Positions 1 through 7,100 of a DNA stretch of 12,004 nt are shown here, in pieces. This stretch comes from an uncultured Oscillospiraceae bacterium (lineage in GTDB: Bacteria > Bacillota > Clostridia > Oscillospirales > Oscillospiraceae), in the NCBI GenBank assembly GCA_934615645.1, contig CAKTTR010000057.1, forward strand, positions 1 to 12,004. Reading direction: 5' to 3'. The translations under genes were made by a program, and so were the position numbers. A model generated the notes under the pieces. The model saw only the letters and a list, made by a program, of their open reading frames with translations. It was not told the origin of the DNA and ran no database searches. Positions within the stretch are counted from its first letter, which is position 1. Each line of letters opens with the position of its first letter.

Positions 1-15
1 CAAATTCCGCAGGTA

Positions 16-24
16 TGCTATAAT
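16..24 (+). promoter_or_regulatory. Extended -10 promoter element of the tRNA-Ala gene
   Basis: A perfect TATAAT (19-24) is preceded by TG and one base (16-18), giving the extended -10 form TGcTATAAT. It lies 31 bases before the mature tRNA 5' end, which fits a short trimmed 5' leader. The matching -35 box at 17-bp spacing would fall at or before the first base of the window and cannot be checked. Confidence 0.75.
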
Positions 25-55
25 ACAGAAGCTGTCCGAACAGCGAACCAAATAT

Positions 56-131
<76 letters not shown>

Positions 132-135
132 AAAG

Positions 136-167
136 CCACCGGAAACGACGTGTTTTCGGTGGTTTTT
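136..167 (+). terminator. Intrinsic terminator of the tRNA-Ala transcript
   Basis: An 11-bp stem pairs 136-146 (CCACCGGAAAC) with 152-162 (GTTTTCGGTGG), with one G-T pair and a 5-base loop. Five T residues follow at 163-167. The A run at 131-134 can extend the stem by pairing with those T residues. It begins only 4 bases after the encoded CCA, so the tRNA is probably a single-gene transcript. Confidence 0.88.
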
Positions 168-234
168 CTATGCGAAAAAATGGTAGTTTTTTAGATGCAT
201 AGCGGTCTAGGGGTAATCCTGGAGCGACCCGGGA

Positions 235-316
235 GCAACACTGTAATAACCTGCCGCAACACGGCCGCAACGCGCCGCAACACGGCAGCGATACTGCAGC
301 GACGCTGTAACAGCTG
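235..316. repeat. Degenerate short repeat with a period of about 10-11 bp
   Basis: Variants of GCAACACGG begin at 235 (GCAACACTG), 256 (GCAACACGG), 267 (GCAACGCG), 277 (GCAACACGG), 288 (GCGATACTG) and 299 (GCGACGCTG), followed by GTAACAGCTG at 307. Steps are 21, 11, 10, 11 and 11 bases, close to one DNA helical turn. The unit resembles the reverse complement of the first unit of the 18-bp array at 727-872 (CGTGTTGCAGCGG there, CCGCAACACGG here). Function is unknown. Confidence 0.6.
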
Positions 317-332
317 CTAAAGCACGGGGCAA

Positions 333-367
333 TGTGTAAAGATGTGAAAATAGTGTGAAAAATTGTG
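333..367. repeat. Four helically phased TGTG boxes with A tracts
   Basis: TGTG occurs at 333, 343, 354 and 364, each followed by an A- or T-rich tract, with steps of 10, 11 and 10 bases. Such phasing places the boxes on one face of the helix and could favour curvature or cooperative protein binding. No gene start lies directly beside it, so any role is inferred. Confidence 0.45.
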
Positions 368-387
368 TTTCTAGGATTTTTTTGGGG

Positions 388-420
388 GCAGGCCGTTGCG
401 GTTGGTCTGCTCGTTTTTTT
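388..420 (+). terminator. Candidate intrinsic terminator of an unassigned transcript
   Basis: A 7-bp stem pairs GCAGGCC (388-394) with GGTCTGC (404-410), with one G-T pair and a 9-base loop. It is followed by TCG and seven T residues (414-420). The orientation is for + strand transcription. No gene lies directly upstream, so it would end either a small RNA or read-through from the tRNA. Confidence 0.5.
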
Positions 421-476
421 AAGGGACCATGTTTGGAACCACGCTTTCAGGCGGCGGGCGCATGGGTGGCTTTGAT

Positions 477-520
477 GGGAGGAGAATGGCTTCTGCGATT
501 CTCCTCCCTTTCTCTATTTT
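477..520 (+). terminator. Second candidate intrinsic terminator
   Basis: A perfect 11-bp inverted repeat pairs GGGAGGAGAAT (477-487) with ATTCTCCTCCC (498-508) around a 10-base loop. A T-rich tail with two C interruptions and one A follows (509-520). On the minus strand the tail is not T-rich, so the + direction is preferred. It lies upstream of the promoter at 612-639 and may insulate the giant gene from upstream transcription. Confidence 0.6.
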
Positions 521-587
521 TGTGGCGAGCGGCGGCTGTGGGGGGTGTTTTGTGGGTTGGATGATCCGCCGGGTTGCGGTTTGTAGC

Positions 588-601
588 GGGTGATATCATC
601 C
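588..601. promoter_or_regulatory. Palindromic operator candidate upstream of the giant gene promoter
   Basis: GGGTGATATCATCC is a 14-base near-palindrome (six Watson-Crick pairs and one G-T pair) around a perfect TGATATCA core. It ends 10 bases before the -35 box at 612. Its right half also pairs with an upstream GGATGAT at 559-565. The position, near -51 from the predicted start of transcription, would suit an activator. The identity of any regulator is unknown. Confidence 0.4.
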
Positions 602-611
602 TTTGGAATGA

Positions 612-639
612 TTTACATTTTTGGTCGAATCTGTATAAT
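612..639 (+). promoter_or_regulatory. Predicted sigma-A promoter of the giant surface-protein gene
   Basis: The -35 box TTTACA (612-617, five of six consensus bases) is separated by 16 bp from a perfect -10 box TATAAT (634-639). Transcription would start near 646, giving an untranslated leader of about 380 bases before the ATG at 1028. It is the best promoter seen between the tRNA and the giant gene. A closer unrecognised promoter cannot be excluded. Confidence 0.7.
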
Positions 640-654
640 AGGATCGAGACAGAA

Positions 655-672
655 CCCCCGGTGCGCTGGGGG
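655..672 (+). promoter_or_regulatory. Hairpin near the 5' end of the predicted leader RNA
   Basis: CCCCCGG (655-661) pairs with CTGGGGG (666-672) around a TGCG tetraloop, with one G-T pair. It starts about 9 bases after the predicted transcription start and has no T run, so it is not a terminator. A 5' hairpin of this kind could protect the mRNA from 5'-end decay, which would suit a very long message. Confidence 0.45.
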
Positions 673-726
673 GAAAACGCGCGGTGAAGAGCGGGAGATG
701 GGACGCCGCGCCGGGCGGAAGAAATG

Positions 727-872
727 GCGCGGCTGGTCGTGTTGCAGCGGCGGTTTGCGTCGCAGCGGCGGGTCGCGTTGTGGCGGCGGGTCGCGTTGTG
801 GCGGCGGATTTTCGTCGCAGCGGTGAATTTGCGTTTCAGCGGCGGTTTTTCGTTGCGGCGGAATGCGGCGGC
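727..872. repeat. 18-19 bp GC-rich tandem array in the leader of the giant gene
   Basis: About seven units share a CAGCGGCGG-like or TGGCGGCGG-like end at 745, 763, 781, 799, 818, 837 and 855, so the period is 18 bp, then 19. Two neighbouring units (769-804) are identical. The others have diverged, mainly in the T-rich half. If the promoter at 612 is right, the array is transcribed as part of the leader. Its repeated GG runs could form stable structures, perhaps a G-quadruplex. Peptides read through it are simple repeats and do not look like protein. Confidence 0.75.
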
Positions 873-949
873 GGAGATTGGAAACGCCAGGAACCATCGT
901 AAAAAACAGCGCCTGCTATGGCTGCAGGCTGGAGATAGAACACACATAC

Positions 950-1006
950 ACACCCTAACATGCACACCCTAACATGCACACCCCAACATTGCACACCCCA
1001 ACATGC
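950..1006 (+). repeat. 14-bp tandem repeat abutting the ribosome binding site
   Basis: Four units of ACACCCYAACATGC lie at 950-963, 964-977, 978-992 (one extra T) and 993-1006. A decayed fifth unit runs into the Shine-Dalgarno at 1015. Units 1 and 2 end the variable position in T, units 3 and 4 in C. The run has almost no G, so it should stay single stranded in the mRNA next to the start codon. It could aid ribosome access or vary in copy number. ATG triplets inside the units (960, 974, 1003) have no ribosome binding site. Confidence 0.85.
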
Positions 1007-1014
1007 ATACCCCC

Positions 1015-1022
1015 AAAGGAGG
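1015..1022 (+). promoter_or_regulatory. Shine-Dalgarno that decides the giant gene start
   Basis: AAAGGAGG (1015-1022) lies 5 bases before ATG at 1028. The frame is open further upstream to an ATG at 974, but that one lies in the tandem repeat, has no ribosome binding site and would place 18 polar residues before the signal peptide. The start at 1028 is therefore preferred. Confidence 0.92.
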
Positions 1023-1027
1023 AACCT

Positions 1028-1102
1028 ATGAAAAAACGAGTTTTGAGCCTGCTTTTGGCGTTTGCCCTCTTCCTGACGCTGCTGCCGACGGCGGCGTTTG
1101 CC
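1028..1102 (+). other. Signal peptide of the giant protein
   Basis: Residues 1-25 start MKKR, continue with a Leu/Ala/Phe-rich core of about 15 residues, and end with TAAFA before ASGD. This is a classical Sec signal with signal peptidase I cleavage most likely after Ala25. No lipobox Cys follows, so the mature protein is not a lipoprotein. Confidence 0.9.
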
Positions 1103-4100
1103 GCCAGCGGCGACATGGACAGCGGCGTGATCGGCGGCGGTGACCTGACCGGCGACGGCAGTTCCACCGGCGACGGCACGGGCGGCGGCGTTTACGTCCC
1201 CCCTGGCAGCACGTCGGAAGGCGGTGGCGGCGTCTATGAGGACACGCGGACGGAGATCTGGCGCGATGGGACAAAGCGCGTCCAGATCGGCCGCCCCTAC
1301 GACGGCACGACGGACGGCAGCACCGTCCTGGCCAGCTTCCCCTTTACCGACGGCACGAACGAGATCACCCTGACCGAGGGGACCGACTGCACAGCGGTCA
1401 AGACCTTCGACTCCCCCGACACGGGCGACCGGACCGTCACCGTCTCCCTCACGCTCATCGGTGACGCCGCGGCGCGCTACAAGCTCAAGGCAGGCGAAGA
1501 GAGCTTCACCATCGACGGCTCGATCAACAAAGCCTGGCCCAAGCTGACGCTGAAAAGCCTCCAGGAAGCCTGCACGACCATCGACCCGCTCCTGCCGCTG
1601 CTGACGTTAAGCGGCGTGGAGGAAGACGCGGCGGTGACCTATTACTACACCCCGTACCAGCAGTCCATCGGCAGCTCGGACCTGGATTTCCTCAACCAGG
1701 AGATCACCGCGAGCACCCGGATCAGCGAGGCCGGGACCTATTACCTCTTTGCCAAAACGGCGGCGACGAAGAACTATGAGAGTAACCTTTCCAATACCCT
1801 GACCCTCACGGTCACGGACGCGCCGCTGCACAGCCACACGGCGTGCGGCGCGGATGCGTGCGGCCACCTGGGCCACGCGGGCGCTACGTTCCAGCCCTGG
1901 GACGGCACGGGCCCCCTCCCCGCTTCCGAAGACAGCAGCACGAATTATGTCTACCTGACCGGCAACAGCACGGCGGACCTGACCCTGGCGGCGGGCGGCG
2001 ATGCGCAGAATCTTTACCTGTGCCTGAACGGCAAGGCCCTCAGCGGGACCATCACCGTCCAGGAAGGCGGCTGGCTCACCCTCTGCGACTGCGCCGGCGG
2101 CGGCTCGATCAGCGGCGTCACCGTGGGCAGCGGTTATCTCGTGAGCTTCGGCGGCAAAATTGGCACGCTGACGCTGCAAAGCGTGAACGCCCAGCTCTAT
2201 GGCGGCAGCTTCGGCAGCATCGTCAACCGTACCGGCAACTATTTTGATCTTGGCATCCTGCTGCCGGACGACGTGGCCTTCCAGGGCGCGGACGGCGCGT
2301 TCCTTTCGCGCGATACGACGCTGAGTAACGGGAAAACGAAGGAAAACCTCACCGTGACGACCTGCCAGGACGGGGACCACAAAGCGAACTACATCGCAGG
2401 CGGCACCTACCTCTGCCGCTATTGCGGCAAGACACTCGCTGCGGCAGTCGGCGCAGGCAACCCCCATTATTTTACGGACCTGCAAACCGCCTTTGCCTAT
2501 GCGCTGGAAACAGAAGCGTACAACCCGACGGTAAGCCTGCTCTGTGACGTGGCAGTCAGCCAGACCATCGTGCTGGACTCTGGCAGCCAGGCTATATTCC
2601 AGCTGGAGCTGGGCGGCCATACCCTCTCCAACGCGCCGGGCTGCACCGGCAGCATTTTGCAGGTGACGGGCGGCAGGCTCGTCCTGCGGGATTATAGCTC
2701 GAATCCCGCCAAGCTGGCCGCCGACGGTGTGGACGGCATCGTCGTCACCGGCGGGGTGCTGGAGGTGACGGGCACGCTCCACGCCAGCGGCGCGGGCTGC
2801 GCGGCGGTCCGGCTGCAGGGCGGCGTTGCAGCGGACTTCACCTACGGCAGCGCTACGGCGGAAGCTGGCGCGTACGCCATCGTCGCCGAGGGCGGCGAGC
2901 GCCTGGAAGTTGGCAGCACGACCAGCGCGTCCAACGCGTTCGGCCCGGTGCAGATCGCCAGCAGCTATTCGGGCAAGGTCCTGCTGAATTCCGGCACGTA
3001 TGACAGCATCGAGGTCGAAGGCGAGAAATTCCCGACTGTCGGCGCGCTGCTGAGTACATATTGCAAGTTTGTGGACCCGGAAACCGGCGACGAGGTGGAT
3101 AGCGCGGTGCAGAAGGTCGAGAACGTCCAGGTCGTGCATCAGCATGTCTATAACGAGAACGGCCGCTGCAAGAGCAACGATTGCCGCGCGGTCGCATCCG
3201 CCAAGATCGCAGGCACCGGCGATGAGAGCCTGGACCGGTTCTACGATCGCTTGGCCGAGGCCCTGGCCGTCGCCCAGGCCCACGACGGCTGCACGCTGAC
3301 GCTCTGGCGCGACGTGGACGCCGGCAGCACGGGGCTGACCATTGATGGTGGCAGCTTCACCCTTGCGTTTGGTACCTACGCCCGGATCGCAGACCCGACC
3401 ATTTCCGAGCCCCCCTATCTCCTGCGCATCACCGGTGGTACCATCCGGCTCACCGGCGCCGTGTATTTCGATCCGAGCTCCAGCAAAACCACCTTGCTTT
3501 TGGTCGACGGCGGCGATGTGACGATCTGCAGCGGCAATTTCCAGCATGATTACGACGGGCCTCTGGTGGAATACCGAAGCGGCTCGCTGACCCTCCAGGG
3601 CGGCAGCTATACTGGGGTCGCGGGCGCGGCGCTCTTGACGCTTCCCGAAGGCAAGACCTACGCCGACCTGCTGGCCCCGGGCTACTTCTACGCGGACGCG
3701 GACGGCAACGCCATCCCGGCAAGCGAATTGGAAAGCAAGACGAGCTTCCAGGTCACCGCCTGCCAAACCCACACCTGGGGCGCGGACTATACCTGCACGA
3801 CCTGCGGCCTAGTCTGCGAGGCTACGGTGACGACGGGCGATGACACCGTCTGCTACAAAAAGCTGGAGGAAGCGCTGGCCGCTGCCCAGGCGGGCGACAC
3901 CGTCACGCTGCGGGCAGACGCGGCGCTGGAGGAAACGCAGAACCTGGACAAGGCCATCACCCTGGACCTGGGCGGCAAGACCCTCTCCTGCGACGCGGGG
4001 GCGCGCCTGATGATCCGCGCCGCCGTCACGATCCAAGACAGCAGCGCAAACGGGGTGGGCACGGTCACCAGCGCATCCCGGAACGCCTGCCTGATCGACA

Positions 4101-7100
4101 CGCAGCAGGGCGCTGCCCTGACCATCCAGGGCGGGACGTTCCTCTGCGACGGGGAAGCCCTCCGGGCAACGTGCGGCGAAGTGGACATCACCGGCGGGCA
4201 ATTCATCGGAGAGCTGAACATCAGCGGCTATCCCCGCGACCTGGCCGTCACCCTCTCCGGCGGCGAATTCCGGCAAATTTTCTCTTATAACATTCCCTTC
4301 CTCGACCTGCTGGCGGATGGCGCTGCCTTCTATAAAGACGGGCAGCTTGTCAACCTGGCGGAGGTCACGGGGCCGTATCTGGATGCCGTCGAGGTCCTGG
4401 CCCATACCCACACCCTCAAGGACGGCGTGTGCGCCTGCGGCTACACCTGCCCCCACACGTGGCAAAACGGCCTTTGCACCAAGTGCGGCTACACCTGCCC
4501 CCACGAAACTGTGACGGAGGCAGACGGCGCGTATACCTGCGATCTTTGCCAGGCGACCCTGGCCGCCAGCATGCAGGCGGGCGAGACGCTGACCTATTAC
4601 ATTGGCCTGGCCGATGCCATGAATGCGGCAAATGCGCTGGGAAGCGGCAAGTACACCGTGACGGTCCTGCGCGACACCGGCGTGACCGGCGTTGACGCAG
4701 CGGGCAGCATGACGGACAAGGACGTCATCCTCGATAAGCTCCACAGCAGCGGCTCGGTGAAGCTGGACCTGAACGGCCATACGATCGACGGCGGCGGCGC
4801 AATCTATGCAGGCTACCAGGGCTCCGAGGGCCTCTTGTATGTCACCGGCGGCGGAAAGATTTTGCATGTAACGATCGACGTAATGGGCGCCATTGAGCTG
4901 CAGGGCTTTACGGGCACGATTGAGGCGGTGCGGGCTGTCAATGCAGACGGGGTCAAGAGTGACAACGAGACCTCCGGCATCATCGGCACGCTGACCCTGG
5001 GCAGCCGCCCCACGACCTACCTGGCTGGCGGCACCATCGGCAAGGTCATCGCGGCGGACACGCTGACGGCTGGGCAGCTGCTTCTGCCGGGCTATGCGTT
5101 CCAGACGCAGGACGGCAGCCCGGTGCGCTATGACGCGAAAGCAAACGGGCTGGAAAATGTCACCGTGGCCAACTGCACGCATACGGAGCTGGGCACAGAC
5201 TTTGCGGGCACCAACTGCCCCTACTGCGATGCGGACCTCGTCGCCCTGGTGACGAAGGAGCTGAGCGTTCTGGGGAAAAAGCAGACCGTGACCATCGGCT
5301 TTGCCGACCTGCGCGGGGCGCTCAAGCTGGCGGGCGGCGGCACGGTGAAGCTGCTGGGGGCCATCCCGGAAGCGCAGAGCGCGATCACCATCGACGCCCC
5401 CCTCACCCTTGACTTGAACGGAAATGACCTGGCCAACGTAAGCGTCCAGGCCAAGGCGACGATCCAGGATACGGCGGAGACAAAGGGCACCATCGGCAAG
5501 CTGGCCATCCCGGACAGCGCCAGCGGCTTGACCCTGGGCGACCTGCTGGAAGAAGGCGACGGCTTCCGGAACGCCGGCGGCTGGGTCGCGGAGACGAGCA
5601 CGGCGACGGAGAACGTCCGGGTGGAGCAAGCGCCCATCCGCTCGCTCACGCTCCGCGCCCAGGGGCAGGGCGCGGACGACGTCGCGACGACCATGGTCTA
5701 CGGCGCGACGGGCGACGTGAAGCTGGTTGCCTACTGCGGCATGAACAGTTCGAGTCTGCCGACCTCCCGCTGGACGCATACGGCAGATGGCGCGGAGGAA
5801 CCCCTGGACGGCGTGACGGCAATGCGCCTATCCCTACCCTCTGATCTGGCGGCGGGGACGCATCGCTACCGCATCACGGTGACGCTGGACGGCTATTCTA
5901 AGAGCGCCGAGATTACCATCACCGTGACGCCTGTCACGCTGACGGGCGAGATGCTGACGATCGAATCGCTGACCTACACCGGCCAGGCCCAGACACCGGA
6001 CGTCATCGTCCGGCACGGCGACACCGTCTTGACAGAAGGGACGGACTACACCCTGGACGTGGCCCCGCAGACCGAGGCGGGCGACTATTCCCTGACCGTC
6101 ACGGGCCAGGGCAATTACGCGGGCGCTGTCACGGCGGACTGGCGCATTGACCCCGTCCAGATCCTGGGCGTCGCGTCTGTCACGCCGCTGGCGAAGATCT
6201 ATAACGGCTCGGCGGCGGTGGAGCTCGGAACGGGCGCGGTGCAGTTCTATAACGACAAAAACGAGACCATCACGCTGCCGGAGGACGCGTTTACCATCAC
6301 GAACGCCCGCCTCACCCGGCCCGCGGCGGATGGAAAAACCTATCGCGATGCACCGGAGGCCGGGCTGGGCAAGGCCATCTCCTTCACGGTGACGCTCCAG
6401 AGCAGCAACTATGTACTGATCGCAAATAAGCAGACCTGCACCACCCTGGACTACAACTACTGGACAAGCCGCGCGGGGGACTTCAGCATCGAAAAGGCCC
6501 CGGCCCCGATCACGACGCCGGGCACGCTGACCGTCCCCAACCGTCATATGACCACCTACACCTATGATCTCAAGCCGCTCCTGCCTGCGCCTCCGGCGGG
6601 CGAGTATGGCCAGACGTCCTACACGCTGCAGGCGGTGAACCTTTCGAAGACCGGGTATAGCATCTATGACGAGAGCGCGTGCAAGGTAGAAGACGGCGTG
6701 CTGTCTCTGCCCCTTTCCACGCCCAATACGAAGGAGACCGGCAAGGTCGGAACCGTCCAGGTCACCGTCACGACGGAAAACTACGCAGACTTCACCCTGA
6801 CCATTGACCTGGAGGCGGTCAACAAAACAGAGCTCACCCCCGGCGCCCTCACCTACTCCCCCATCAACTACGGGCAGACGCTGCAGGATGTCACCATCAC
6901 CGGCGAGATGTACGCTGTGGGCGCGGCCAAGACGCCCATCCCCGGTACCTTCTATTGGGAGCAGCCGGAGATGGTCCCCAGCGTCGGCGAGACGGTCTAC
7001 TTCGTCTTTATCCCGGACGACACGCTGCACTACGAGTCCTATACCGGCGAAGCCGTCCTCTCCATCACGCCCAAGGACCTCTCCGGCGCGCAGGTGACGC

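Larger units (their letters stand above)
168..611. other. Intergenic region without a convincing gene
   Basis: Open frames here, on both strands, lack a good ribosome binding site and encode low-complexity Arg/Pro/Trp-rich peptides unlike any family I recognise. The region does hold a short degenerate GC-rich repeat (235-316), a phased TGTG array (333-367), two hairpins followed by T runs (388-420 and 477-520) and a palindrome (588-601), each listed separately. It may hold a small RNA or the decayed remains of one, but no promoter for such an RNA is clear between 168 and 388. Confidence 0.6.

Noticed and set aside
447..965. Minus-strand frame of 172 codons over the leader repeats
   Set aside because: It reads the 18-bp array as a simple Arg/Asn/Thr repeat, has no ribosome binding site, and would oppose the predicted promoter and leader.
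950..1006. CRISPR array
   Set aside because: Units are 14-15 bp and directly adjacent, with no unique spacers. The same holds for the 18-bp array. No cas gene is present.
646..1014. Known riboswitch in the giant gene leader
   Set aside because: The leader was read for cyclic di-GMP, cobalamin and T-box hallmarks and none was recognised. The sequence is dominated by tandem repeats.
974..1027. Upstream ATG giving an 18-residue N-terminal extension of the giant protein
   Set aside because: The ATG lies within the 14-bp repeat and lacks a Shine-Dalgarno. The extension would precede a signal peptide that is complete from 1028, where a strong site is well spaced.
2411..2425. CxxC pairs as thioredoxin-type or iron-sulfur active sites
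   Set aside because: They occur in a secreted repeat protein with His partners and regular spacing to LL motifs. There is no thioredoxin fold signature, so structural metal sites are more likely.
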